Part shown: in pieces, positions 1 through 7,853 of the stretch
Numbering within the stretch: position 1 is the stretch's first letter
Layout of the letters: each line of letters begins with the position of its first letter
From: Peptococcaceae bacterium
GTDB lineage: Bacteria; Bacillota; Dehalobacteriia; UBA7702
Length of the DNA stretch: 22,321 nt
Direction of reading: 5' to 3'
Assembly: GCA_019415505.1 (NCBI GenBank)
Contig: DXZC01000018.1
Location: 1 to 22,321, forward strand
Program-made: the position numbers and the translations under genes
The notes under the pieces: model-generated
Database searches by the model: none
What the model saw: only the letters and a program-made list of their open reading frames with translations
Told to the model about the DNA's origin: nothing

Positions 1-1
1 C

Positions 2-187
2 TTAAATGGTACCCCTATAGCAGGCGCAGTGGCTAATCACACCTTCACTGCTGCTAACGAGGTTACTACTATCTCCTTCAGCATACCCTTCCAAGTAACT
101 ACTGCTCCGGCCAGTTTAGAAGTTATTGTGACCGAAGCTGACCGTGTATTCTCCGACGTTTCCTTAACAGTGAATCGTCTAGGTTAA
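2..187 (+). CDS. C-terminal end of an unidentified protein (partial, 5' end outside window)
   Basis: An open frame enters from the left edge and runs 61 codons to a TAA at 185-187. The visible tail is rich in Thr, Val, Ala and Ser, with alternating hydrophobic and polar residues and no Cys. This resembles the last beta strands of an extracellular beta-sandwich or Ig-like domain. It ends with VNRLG and a hairpin terminator lies about 60 bases beyond the stop, which supports a genuine gene end. There is too little sequence to name a family; an exported surface protein is an inference from composition only. Confidence 0.55.
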   Translation, partial: LNGTPIAGAVANHTFTAANEVTTISFSIPFQVTTAPASLEVIVTEADRVFSDVSLTVNRLG

Positions 188-246
188 ATTAGCGGAAAAA
201 GCAACCTAAGCTACAAATAATACTAGTACGCTACCTCCTAAATTAA

Positions 247-278
247 AAAAGCAGTGGATTTAATAATCCACTGCTTTT
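247..278. terminator. Bidirectional intrinsic terminator between convergent genes
   Basis: A perfect 11-bp stem (AGCAGTGGATT at 250-260 with AATCCACTGCT at 265-275) closes on a TAAT loop. It is flanked by an A-run on the left and a T-run on the right, so each strand has a U-tract. It lies between the plus-strand gene ending at 187 and the minus-strand gene ending at 295, and can serve both. Confidence 0.9.
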
Positions 279-294
279 CTCTAATTTAAATTAA

Positions 295-1284
295 TTATTC
301 ATCTTCAACTATGGTTATGGTTTTGCTCACCTCATCTGATACAGCGCCACGGCAATCCATCACTGTGAGGGTTATAGTTACTTCCCCTGGCTCCTCAAAA
401 TAATCCTGGTGGTTTGTCCAAGTCCATTCCACAATTTCATCGCCATCGGGATCCTGAGCGTCGGCGGTATACTCCACAGTTTCCCCTATGGCATAGGTAT
501 CCTTATTAGTAGAAAATTCCGCTGTTGGCGCCTTATTCTTATCATCAGGCATAAATACAAATACTCTGGAAATAGAGCCGGCATAAGCCGTATCATACCC
601 AAAAGCCTCACAAAAAGCTACCAAAGGTACATATGGAACATTATCTTTAATTATAGGGGCGGCCGGCCAATCCTGCTTCTCACCGTTTACCTCAACTTGG
701 GCAGCGTCAAAATTAATTTTTACTTTTACGCCGTTGCCTTTTACTGTCGCCTTATCAGAGCCTTCCTTCATTTTCACCGTTACGGGTAAAACTTCAGCTA
801 AACCATCTAAAGGCGCCATAGCGGTACCATCATCCACATAGATACTATTATCCATTGTAATAGCTTCCTCGCCAAGAGTAGCTGTAGCGGAATTAAAGGT
901 AAAGGAGGCGTTAAACGGCTCTTTACCGCCAAAAGCCGAATATAAGGCGGCAAAAAGTAAAATGGCTAAAATAACTATTATACCGCCAATAACCACAGCC
1001 TTGCCAGTGGCACCCTTTTTTCGGGGCCGGGTAGCGGACTTAAGACGCGGAGCCTTAGCTGCCGGCCTTTCTTTGCCAGCGTCAGTAACAGACGACCGCG
1101 GCGGCTGTTTTATTGCCGGCTCCTTCTCCTTCTGGGGCGTAACGGTATTTGGCGGGGAATATTCAGCTTTTGCCGGGGTTTCCGGGGTATTATTTATATT
1201 CTCTCCTTCTATCCGGGACATAGCTGAGGCGTTTATTCTACCCTTGCGCTTTTCATAAGCCTCTCTGTTTGATCGTTTTTTCAT
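295..1284 (-). CDS. Membrane-anchored protein with stalk (copper amine oxidase N-like) domain and PKD domain
   Basis: A 329-residue protein of four parts. Residues 1-95 are a Lys/Arg/Pro-rich, probably disordered cytoplasmic tail. Residues 96-118 are one hydrophobic membrane helix with basic residues before it, suggesting N-in/C-out topology. Residues about 123-246 resemble the copper-amine-oxidase N-terminal-like (stalk) domain common in Firmicute surface proteins (features such as SIYVDDGTAMAPL and VPYVPLVAFCEAFGYD). Residues about 252-326 are a PKD-like Ig fold with the typical DAQDPDGDEIVEWTW pattern. The ATG start has a GAGG 8 bases upstream. It lies 17 bases after the LUD gene, so it is probably the last gene of that operon. 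No catalytic motif is visible. A role in envelope binding or structure is inferred; the substrate is unknown. Confidence 0.8.
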   Translation of the reverse strand: MKKRSNREAYEKRKGRINASAMSRIEGENINNTPETPAKAEYSPPNTVTPQKEKEPAIKQPPRSSVTDAGKERPAAKAPRLKSATRPRKKGATGKAVVIGGIIVILAILLFAALYSAFGGKEPFNASFTFNSATATLGEEAITMDNSIYVDDGTAMAPLDGLAEVLPVTVKMKEGSDKATVKGNGVKVKINFDAAQVEVNGEKQDWPAAPIIKDNVPYVPLVAFCEAFGYDTAYAGSISRVFVFMPDDKNKAPTAEFSTNKDTYAIGETVEYTADAQDPDGDEIVEWTWTNHQDYFEEPGEVTITLTVMDCRGAVSDEVSKTITIVEDE

Positions 1285-1301
1285 CTTCGGAACCTCACAA
1301 G

Positions 1302-1928
1302 TTAAAATCCTAAATTTTCACCTATTATTATAACCGTAAAATCCATGCCCAGGCTGGGTCGCTTTAAAATAGTGTAAGCCCGGCATATACGGTCAGGCGA
1401 ATTGCAATCCATACAACGTCCTGTTTCCACACAGGGGGTGGACAGGTTTAATCTTTTGGCATTGGGAGCAGCGGCTAAATTAACAATGCGGTCCATGGCT
1501 TCGTCCACATCAGCGCATATTTTATTTTTACCCGCCACCAGTATAACGCGACGAGGGCCAAATATCATAGCGGATACTCGGTTGCCCTTACCATCGCAAT
1601 TAACTAAATAACCTTTCTCAGTTAGGGCGTTTGTGGAGGTGAGAAATACATCGGCCCTACCCTCGGCCAGGCAAATTTTTTGGTTCTCCTCAGAGCTTTT
1701 AGCCGTACTATGGTCCAAGACCACACCGCCCCGCTCCGCTATCTTGGCGGGCAAGTCCAAGGTCTTTATGGTCATAGAACCGCCAATTCCCACAGTTTGA
1801 CCGGTTGCTATATTGTCGAGAATATACTTTACCGCATCCTCCCTGTAGAGAAAATATTTAGCTTTAAAGCCATTATGCTCCAACCGGTTTATTACGCCAT
1901 TAATTTTAAGATCCGCTTGGTTCTCCAT
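1302..1928 (-). CDS. LUD domain protein (DUF162 / lactate-utilization LutC-like family)
   Basis: A 208-residue protein matching the LUD (DUF162) fold seen in LutB/LutC-type proteins. Visible features are the glycine-rich TVGIGGSMTIK segment (45-55), the DVFLTSTNALTE segment (93-104), and GPRRVILVAGKNKI (124-137). The C-terminal tail carries four cysteines, C166-x5-C172-x2-C175-x6-C182, within a TPC..TG.C.DC.SP.RIC pattern typical of stand-alone members. This could bind metal or an Fe-S cluster (inference). The ATG start is preceded by AGAGGAG. True lactate-utilization operons carry lutA and lutB neighbours, which are absent here, so a lactate role should not be assumed. No disruption is visible. 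Confidence 0.82.
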   Translation of the reverse strand: MENQADLKINGVINRLEHNGFKAKYFLYREDAVKYILDNIATGQTVGIGGSMTIKTLDLPAKIAERGGVVLDHSTAKSSEENQKICLAEGRADVFLTSTNALTEKGYLVNCDGKGNRVSAMIFGPRRVILVAGKNKICADVDEAMDRIVNLAAAPNAKRLNLSTPCVETGRCMDCNSPDRICRAYTILKRPSLGMDFTVIIIGENLGF

Positions 1929-2037
1929 AATTTCTCCTCTTTTCCAGATTCATATATTTATTTACCATTTTTCCCTCACGAAATATTTCTTAGGGGTGAA
2001 AGGGTAAATTACTAATTTTGCGCCATAAACCCAGCGG

Positions 2038-3177
2038 CTATATATCAACCTTTTCGGCGCTGCGGCGCACCTCTAAGTCATTAACAAATTGCACTGCCGT
2101 GCGGCCGGAAAGATTATGCTGCCAACGTACCCATACCAGAGCCTCCCGGCGAATATCCTCCGGAGGCATGTCCAATCCCCGGGCAGCGGCTAAACGCTCC
2201 ACAATGTTAAGGAATTCCTCCTGGTCAGGGTTGAGAAAGGCAATGGACAGGCCAAAACGATGGGATAGGGAGAGTATTTCATCAGTGTTTTCCCGAATAT
2301 TAACATCCTCGCCCTCTCGATCGGCCCAGGTTTCCTTCACCAGGTGGCGACGGTTGGAAGTGGCATATATGAGAATATTGTCGCCAGTTTTGGCCAAGCC
2401 CCCCTCTAAAACAGTTTTCAGATTTTTAAAATCACTCTGATCCCCGTCAAAGGATAAATCATCAATAAAAATGATAAAATGCAGGCCAATGTCCTCCAGA
2501 TAACGGCATATTTGCGGCAGGCTAGCCAGATTATGCCTTTCCACCTCGACCAACCGCAGTCCCTTGGCGTAATAGCGGGTTCCCACCGCCTTAATGGTGG
2601 AGGATTTACCAGTGCCCCGCTCGCCGTAAAGCAAAACATTATTGGCGGTAGCGCCCCGCAAAAAAGCCTCGGTATTGCGGCAAATTTTACTTTTTTGCTT
2701 TTCATAGCCTATTAAGCTATGGAATTTCACCAGGTCAGGCCGTTTAATGGGAATTAGGGCATTATCCCAACGGAAAAAGGGGTAAAAGGCAAAATCACCG
2801 TAACCCCGTTTTTGATAATACGCCACTAAATTAAGGAGAAATATACCGGCGTCATCCTCCAAAAAACTGCGGTAGAGAGCCTCCTCCCGCTTTTTCCAAC
2901 GACTTTTACCATTGGCTGGAATATAATCCTCCATCACAGCTATACTGGTGCGGGTGCGGAAATTCTTAATAGTTTCCAGTTCCTTAACGGCAATTTGCCA
3001 TAGGTAGGAATTAGCCAAATCATCCCCGCGCAAGGCGCCGCGGCTCAAGACGTTATCCGCATAAATAAGGCGTTGAAGTATATACTTTTTCCGCAAATCC
3101 CCGGAAATACCCCACTCCTCTGCCCAGGCTAACAGGGCTCCTTCTTCTATTTCAAATTCTGCATTACGAAATATCAC
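2038..3177 (-). CDS. AAA+ ATPase of the DUF815 family
   Basis: A 379-residue P-loop ATPase. Residues 1-150 form a helical N-terminal region. The ATPase core has a Walker A motif GERGTGKS (185-192), a Walker B motif in FIIFIDDL (234-241), a sensor-1-like Asn in YATSNRRHL (271-279) and an SHRFG segment (305-309). The order and spacing match DUF815 proteins, widespread in Firmicutes and Proteobacteria and without a settled function. The start is GTG at 3175-3177, chosen because AGGAG lies 7 bases upstream. It sits 93 bases after the DUF3343 gene and 109 before the LUD gene on the same strand. Co-transcription is plausible but a functional link is not shown. Confidence 0.85.
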   Translation of the reverse strand: MIFRNAEFEIEEGALLAWAEEWGISGDLRKKYILQRLIYADNVLSRGALRGDDLANSYLWQIAVKELETIKNFRTRTSIAVMEDYIPANGKSRWKKREEALYRSFLEDDAGIFLLNLVAYYQKRGYGDFAFYPFFRWDNALIPIKRPDLVKFHSLIGYEKQKSKICRNTEAFLRGATANNVLLYGERGTGKSSTIKAVGTRYYAKGLRLVEVERHNLASLPQICRYLEDIGLHFIIFIDDLSFDGDQSDFKNLKTVLEGGLAKTGDNILIYATSNRRHLVKETWADREGEDVNIRENTDEILSLSHRFGLSIAFLNPDQEEFLNIVERLAAARGLDMPPEDIRREALVWVRWQHNLSGRTAVQFVNDLEVRRSAEKVDI

Positions 3178-3270
3178 AAAAAATCTCCTGGTTGGGATTA
3201 AGCCCAGTATTGCCAGCTAACCTATTGCATACACGCAAAGGGCGTGGTCCAGGCTTATACCAGACCGTAT

Positions 3271-3531
3271 TTAAGCTTTACGCTTCTGCCAAGCGCCATT
3301 GGCTCCCAAGCTAAACACCGCTAAAAACGGAACTCTGTTTTTCATTAAAATACCTTTAGCGCTATCCTCGTACTTAGAAGCCACTGTTACAGCAGTGCCG
3401 CAGCCCATTCCCAAGTTAGCGGGGAGCTGCATAAATTCTGGGTTAAGCCCAGCCTTAGTAAAAAGATCCTCAGCTTCCATACTATGATGAATTGAAGGAA
3501 AGGCGAAAGCTACTTTTATTATCTTGGACAT
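3271..3531 (-). CDS. DUF3343 small protein (putative Se/S carrier-like)
   Basis: An 86-residue protein with the length, fold pattern and conserved Gly-Cys-Gly segment (GMGCGTAV, C44) of DUF3343 proteins, which are often annotated as selenium or sulfur carrier-like. The frame remains open for 23 codons upstream, but I choose the ATG at 3529-3531 because an AAAGGATG ribosome site lies just before it and the downstream sequence MSKIIKVAFAFPSI fits the family's N-terminus. The predicted C44 could carry a persulfide or selenide; this is family-level knowledge, not shown here. It is the first gene of the minus-strand run ending at 295. Confidence 0.75.
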   Translation of the reverse strand: MSKIIKVAFAFPSIHHSMEAEDLFTKAGLNPEFMQLPANLGMGCGTAVTVASKYEDSAKGILMKNRVPFLAVFSLGANGAWQKRKA

Positions 3532-3683
3532 ATAATCATCCTTTCTGTATTTTAACATAAAAGTCCCGGAAAAACGATAAAAATTTTTACTTTTTTGCAA
3601 TTTTTCCTATTTTTTTATTGTCTTAATTTAAGTTATGCAGTGAGCAGCCAATTGCCACTGTTCTTTTCTTTCCCCGAATTATG

Positions 3684-3692
3684 TGCTATAAT
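3684..3692 (+). promoter_or_regulatory. Extended -10 promoter for the aminopeptidase operon
   Basis: TGCTATAAT is a perfect extended -10 (TATAAT at 3687-3692) with no good -35, as expected for this promoter class. The expected start of transcription is near 3699, about 40 bases before the ATG at 3740. A second TATAAT at 3699-3704 lacks both the TGn and a -35 match. Confidence 0.6.
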
Positions 3693-3739
3693 AATGCGTA
3701 TAATAATGCTTACAGTAAATTTTTTAAGAGGAGGCAATT

Positions 3740-4843
3740 ATGCGAGATAAAAGATGCAAAGACCTTGCTGAACTGCTGATAGATTACTCAACCCAATTGC
3801 AACCAGGGGAAAAAGTATTGATTAACATAATTGGCGAGGCTGATAATTTAGCCTTAGAATTAATAGAAAAGGCCTACGCTGTAGGGGCGATTCCATTTGT
3901 GCAGGTGGAAAACCCCAAATTAGAGGCTGCCCTGTTGCAAGGAGCCACGGAAACCACCTTCACAAGCCAGAGGCAATGGGAGGAATTGCAGATGAGCCAA
4001 ATGGACGCCTATATTGGTATTCGGGCCGGGGATAACTGCTATACCCTCAAAGACGTGCCGGCGGCAAAGCATGAGTTAAAATCCACCCTGTTATGGGAAC
4101 CAGTACATGGTAAAATCCGGGTACCTAAAACAAAATGGGTGGTTATGCGCTATCCCAATGATTCCATGGCTCAAATGGCAGGTATGTCCACCGAAGCCTT
4201 TGAAGATTACTACTTTAACGTCTGCACTGTGGATTACCGGGCCATGGATAAATCCATGGATCCCTTAGTGGAGCTGATGGAAAAAACCGATAAGGTACAT
4301 ATTAAAGGCCCTGGTACGGATTTGCGGTTTTCTATTAAGGACATACCAGCCCAAAAGTGCGCCGGCAGACGCAATATTCCCGATGGGGAAGTATACACCG
4401 CCCCGGTAAAAGATAGCGTTAACGGCGTAATTCGCTATAATACTCCCTCGCCCCACGACGGCTTTGTTTTCACCGACATGGAGCTCACCTTTGAGCAGGG
4501 CAAAATCATCAAGGCCACAGCCAATAATACGGAAAAATGTAACCAAATTTTCGATACAGACCAAGGCAGCCGCTATGTGGGCGAATTTGCCCTGGGCGTT
4601 AATCCCCAAATAACCAGTGCCATGGGGGATATTCTTTTTGACGAGAAGATTGCCGGTTCTCTGCACTTTACTCCCGGCGCCTCCTACGACGACGCCTTTA
4701 ACGGCAACAAAAGCGCCGTGCATTGGGATTTAGTTTTAATCCAAACACCGGAACACGGCGGCGGAGAAATATGGTTCGATGATGTTTTAATCCGTAAAGA
4801 CGGCGTATTTTTGCCGCCTCAATTAAAGGGACTAAACCCATAA
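3740..4843 (+). CDS. M29 family metallo-aminopeptidase
   Basis: A 367-residue protein of the thermophilic aminopeptidase (AmpS/AmpT/PepS, peptidase M29) family, which removes N-terminal residues from peptides in the cytoplasm using two metal ions. The expected metal ligands are present in order: E217 (IPDGEVYT), E282 (VGEFALG), H309 (SLHFTPG), and H328 and D330 (AVHWDL). The catalytic C-terminal domain is complete. The overall length is slightly shorter than the roughly 400-residue classic members, the difference lying in the N-terminal domain. The ATG has a perfect GAGGAGG site 6 bases upstream. It is the first gene of an operon with the kinase gene 14 bases downstream. No signal peptide is present. 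Confidence 0.93.
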   Translation: MRDKRCKDLAELLIDYSTQLQPGEKVLINIIGEADNLALELIEKAYAVGAIPFVQVENPKLEAALLQGATETTFTSQRQWEELQMSQMDAYIGIRAGDNCYTLKDVPAAKHELKSTLLWEPVHGKIRVPKTKWVVMRYPNDSMAQMAGMSTEAFEDYYFNVCTVDYRAMDKSMDPLVELMEKTDKVHIKGPGTDLRFSIKDIPAQKCAGRRNIPDGEVYTAPVKDSVNGVIRYNTPSPHDGFVFTDMELTFEQGKIIKATANNTEKCNQIFDTDQGSRYVGEFALGVNPQITSAMGDILFDEKIAGSLHFTPGASYDDAFNGNKSAVHWDLVLIQTPEHGGGEIWFDDVLIRKDGVFLPPQLKGLNP

Positions 4844-4857
4844 AGGGGGAAGCTGGT

Positions 4858-6582
4858 ATGAGGAAAGAGAATATCATACGGGTAACTATTGACAATGTAG
4901 AACATAACTTCCATTATGGCATCACCCTGGAGGAAATACTTAACTCCCTGAATCAAGAGGAGGTTAAGACACAGTCTAGCGCCAACCCCTGGCAAACCAA
5001 AATAAATCCGGTGCGCCAGGGTATTCCCATTGTAGCGGCTTATGTTAACGGCTACCTTCAGGGGTTGGATTACACCCTGATTGCCAGCTGTGAAATACGC
5101 TGGGTGGATATAACCAGTCAAATAGGTATCAGGATATACCGTCATACCCAGCGCCTACTGCTGCTGGCGGCCCATAACAATGTCTTGCCCCAGCGCGAGC
5201 TTTATATACGCCATTCTTTGGGCAGCGGCACCTTTTGCCAAAGCCGGGGCGACAAACCCTTGACGGAACAAGATTTAGCAAAATTAAAAAACGAGATGGA
5301 ACGTCTTATTAACAATGAAACACCCATTGTTAAAATACCAATTTTCAGCGAGGACGCCATTTATTTTTACCGCCAACGGGGTGAGGACTCCCGAGCTGAT
5401 TTACTGGAGGCTTCCTCCCAACGCACCATGTTCTTTCATGAACTGGATACCACAGTGGAAGCGTTTGCCGGTACTATGGGCAGTAATTGCCGGCAAATAC
5501 CATATTTTGACTTATGCTTTTTTGAGGACGGCTTTGTGCTGTTAGCCCCTACCACAGACGCGCCGACCAAAACCGAGGCTTTCAACGGCAATTCCCGCAT
5601 TGGCGTGCTTTTTAATCACTACGATAATTGGACAGAAAACCTGAAGATTGACAGAATCAGGGAGCTAAACCGCTCCATTGAAAACGGCAAAATACGGCAT
5701 ATTGTGGAAATGGCCGAATCTATGCAACTACAGAGTATCTTTGAGGTGGTCAAGGATATTATTGCCGAAATTGACCAAAATCGCCTTATACTCATTGCCG
5801 GACCCTCATCCTCGGGGAAAACAACCTTATCCCACCGTCTGAGCATTTTTTTCCAAATTAATGGCATAGAACCCTTGACCATAGCCTTGGACGATTACTT
5901 CGTTGACCGGCAATATACCCCCATAGACGATGACGGGGAATTGGACTTTGAAAATATCAACGCCATAGATTTAGAACTCTTTGACGCTAATTTGGCAAAG
6001 CTTACCAGAGGCGAAACGGTGGAAGCACCAATATTCGATTTCCAACTAGGCCGCCGTTCGGATAAAACCCGCACCCTAAAGATGAACCCTAAACAAATTC
6101 TCATTGTCGAAGGAATCCACTGTCTCAATAAGCGCATAGCCGAAAGCGTACCGGACCGCAACAAAAAGCGCATATATATCAGCGCCCTTACCCAACTAAA
6201 CATCGACCGTTATAACCCCATATCCAGCACTGACAACCGCCTAATCAGGCGCATGACCAGGGATATGCAGTTCCGTAACACCACCCCCAGTGAAACCATG
6301 AAACGCTGGGAGTCAGTGCAAAAGGGTGAAAACTTGAATATTTTCCCTTACCAGGAAAACGCTGATTATTTTATTAATACAGCCTTAATTTACGAGTTGG
6401 CTGTTTTAAAGCCCTTTATTATGCCCCAGCTGGAACAAGTTACAACCAAAGATAAATACTACCACGAAACCAAGCGGATCATGGGTATATTGGATTTTAT
6501 TAAATCAGTAGACGCCTCTGTGGTACCGCCATCTTCCTTGCTGCGGGAATTTGTAGGAGGTTCACCTTTCATTGAAGAATAA
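4858..6582 (+). CDS. TGS-domain nucleoside kinase (uridine kinase / phosphoribulokinase-type)
   Basis: A 574-residue multidomain protein. Residues 1-70 look like a TGS domain (ITLEEILNSLN). Residues about 75-270 resemble the second additional domain of threonyl/alanyl-tRNA synthetases (RHSLGSGTFC and the FMEL-like FFHELD region). Residues about 285-574 form a uridine-kinase-type P-loop kinase with Walker A GPSSSGKTT (315-323), DDYF (345-348) and EGIHCLN (418-424). This arrangement is a known Firmicute family usually annotated as nucleoside kinase, predicted to phosphorylate uridine, cytidine or a related substrate. The tRNA-synthetase-like front suggests a regulatory or editing-derived module; its ligand is unknown. 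The final 11 bases overlap the next gene, implying translational coupling. Confidence 0.88.
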   Translation: MRKENIIRVTIDNVEHNFHYGITLEEILNSLNQEEVKTQSSANPWQTKINPVRQGIPIVAAYVNGYLQGLDYTLIASCEIRWVDITSQIGIRIYRHTQRLLLLAAHNNVLPQRELYIRHSLGSGTFCQSRGDKPLTEQDLAKLKNEMERLINNETPIVKIPIFSEDAIYFYRQRGEDSRADLLEASSQRTMFFHELDTTVEAFAGTMGSNCRQIPYFDLCFFEDGFVLLAPTTDAPTKTEAFNGNSRIGVLFNHYDNWTENLKIDRIRELNRSIENGKIRHIVEMAESMQLQSIFEVVKDIIAEIDQNRLILIAGPSSSGKTTLSHRLSIFFQINGIEPLTIALDDYFVDRQYTPIDDDGELDFENINAIDLELFDANLAKLTRGETVEAPIFDFQLGRRSDKTRTLKMNPKQILIVEGIHCLNKRIAESVPDRNKKRIYISALTQLNIDRYNPISSTDNRLIRRMTRDMQFRNTTPSETMKRWESVQKGENLNIFPYQENADYFINTALIYELAVLKPFIMPQLEQVTTKDKYYHETKRIMGILDFIKSVDASVVPPSSLLREFVGGSPFIEE

Positions 6583-7498
6583 AGCTAACGCAAAGAATAA
6601 GAGTAAAAAATATAATTTAATGCCGCCTCTTGCGGCCATAGTAATTGTGGCAGTCCTGCTTTGGTATTTTCAGCCTTGGGCTTACCTGTCCAGCGAGGCG
6701 GAGAACGGGGAAAATAACCCCAGCGTTAACGGCGATTGCTCCCTGAAGGTCAGCTTTATTGATGTGGGCCAGGGTATGGCAACTTTATTAGAGCACGAAG
6801 GCGAGTTCGCTCTAATTGACACTGGGGACACCCAAGGACGGGATGAACTTTTAAACTATTTGGCGGCCGAGGGGGTTACCAGCCTAACCTATTTGCTGGG
6901 GAGCCACCCCCACAGTGACCATATAGCGAATATACCGGCAGTGTTATCTACTTACCCGGTGGATACAGTAATTTTAAACGTTTACGATTACGATTCTCGA
7001 ACCTGGGATAAGGCTTTAGAATCTTTGGCGACAGCGGGGCTTAGTGCCACGCCGGCTATGTCCGGAGATGAGTTTACCTTGGGGGATGTGGCAATTGAGG
7101 TTCTCAGCCCCTGGCAGCCTGTGACCGAATATTCGGAAACCAACGATACCTCTATTGTGGTCCAGGTTAGCCACGGGACGGACGATTTCCTCATCTGCGG
7201 CGACGCTACGGTCTATGTGGAAAATGAGTTGATTTACCGCTATGGCGAGGAATTACAATCAGAGGTTTACAATGTTGCCCACCACGGCTCCTACCTCTCT
7301 AATTCCCCCCAGTTTTTAGCCGCCATAGAGCCGGAAATATATGTGATTTCCGTTGGGGCTAATAACCAATACAAGCACCCTGACGCCGAAACTCTAGACC
7401 GGATAAATCAGCAAGGGGGTACCCTATACCGCACAGATCAAGACGGTACTGTAGTAATAACCAGTGACGCTCAGGGCTTGAGAGTAGTGCAGCCCTGA
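6572..7498 (+). CDS. Membrane-anchored ComEC/Rec2-like metallo-beta-lactamase-fold protein
   Basis: A 308-residue protein with a Lys-rich N-terminus, one membrane helix (about 18-36) and an extracytoplasmic metallo-beta-lactamase fold matching the C-terminal domain of ComEC. Motifs are SFIDVGQGMATLL (61-73), the metal-binding HPHSDH (112-117), GDA with D211, and VAHHGS (235-240). ComEC itself is a much larger channel protein; this is the stand-alone form, likely a surface nuclease or phosphodiesterase (inference). The start is TTG at 6572-6574, chosen because AGGAGG at 6555-6560 lies 11 bases upstream and no later start has a comparable site. It overlaps the kinase stop by 11 bases. All metal-ligand positions I can identify are intact. 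Confidence 0.88.
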   Translation: MKNKANAKNKSKKYNLMPPLAAIVIVAVLLWYFQPWAYLSSEAENGENNPSVNGDCSLKVSFIDVGQGMATLLEHEGEFALIDTGDTQGRDELLNYLAAEGVTSLTYLLGSHPHSDHIANIPAVLSTYPVDTVILNVYDYDSRTWDKALESLATAGLSATPAMSGDEFTLGDVAIEVLSPWQPVTEYSETNDTSIVVQVSHGTDDFLICGDATVYVENELIYRYGEELQSEVYNVAHHGSYLSNSPQFLAAIEPEIYVISVGANNQYKHPDAETLDRINQQGGTLYRTDQDGTVVITSDAQGLRVVQP

Positions 7499-7788
7499 TA
7501 ACAGCAGCTAATTATTGGCCAGGCTCCCCAAGTTTGCTCTGAGGAAACTTGAACCTAGGAGTCTGGAAGCTGGAAACTGTAAAACCTGGGAATTGGGGCT
7601 CTGGGCCTGATACTTGGGGCTTTAGGCTTGAAGTTTAATTAACATAAGTATTGCACCAAGGAGGGATGAGGCCATAATATAGCGCCCGTCAGGAAATCAT
7701 GGTCTCAGGCAGAGCATATTAGATTAACTTTGCTTGGACTTATAGATACTTTAGAATACTTCTCGCCCAACCCTAAAAGTACATAAAT
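7499..7788. repeat. Gene-free stretch with degenerate short CTTGG/CTGGG repeats
   Basis: No credible ORF is present. Between about 7545 and 7640 the plus strand is a run of related, imperfect units of about 10 bases built on ACTTGGGGCT and CTGGGAA. The clearest pair is TTGGGGCTCTGGGCCTGA (7593-7610) and TTGGGGCTTTAGGCTTGA (7614-7631), identical at 15 of 18 positions with a 21-base period. A small inverted repeat, CAAGTTT (7529-7535) with AAACTTG (7545-7551), precedes it. The segment from 7640 to 7788 shows nothing I can assign; a GGAGGGATGAGG at 7661-7672 looks like a ribosome site plus ATG but reads into a stop within three codons. Confidence 0.5.
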
Positions 7789-7827
7789 AATGCTCCGTTG
7801 CTAAGGCAACGGAGCATTGTGTTTTTT
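7789..7827. terminator. Intrinsic terminator between convergent MBL-fold and subtilase genes
   Basis: A perfect 13-bp stem (AATGCTCCGTTGC at 7789-7801 with GCAACGGAGCATT at 7806-7818) closes on TAAG and is followed by GTGTTTTTTAT. The plus strand has the better U-tract. On the minus strand the tail ATTATTTATG is weaker but the hairpin lies 36 bases past the subtilase stop, so both transcripts may end here. Confidence 0.82.
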
Positions 7828-7853
7828 ATGGTAATCTACCTTAGGGTAAGACA

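Noticed and set aside
1302..1928. Assignment of the LUD protein as lutC of a lactate-oxidation operon
   Set aside because: No lutA or lutB is adjacent, and the four-Cys tail points to stand-alone DUF162 proteins of unknown role.
3532..3600. N-terminal extension of the DUF3343 protein to position 3600
   Set aside because: The longer frame has a poorer start context, does not fit the family's N-terminus, and the internal ATG has a clear ribosome site.
4265..4723. A 152-codon minus-strand frame
   Set aside because: It is antisense to the M29 aminopeptidase gene, where all metal-ligand codons are read on the plus strand.
7661..7680. GGAGGGATGAGG as ribosome site plus start
   Set aside because: The ATG reads two codons and then TAA; no coding frame follows.
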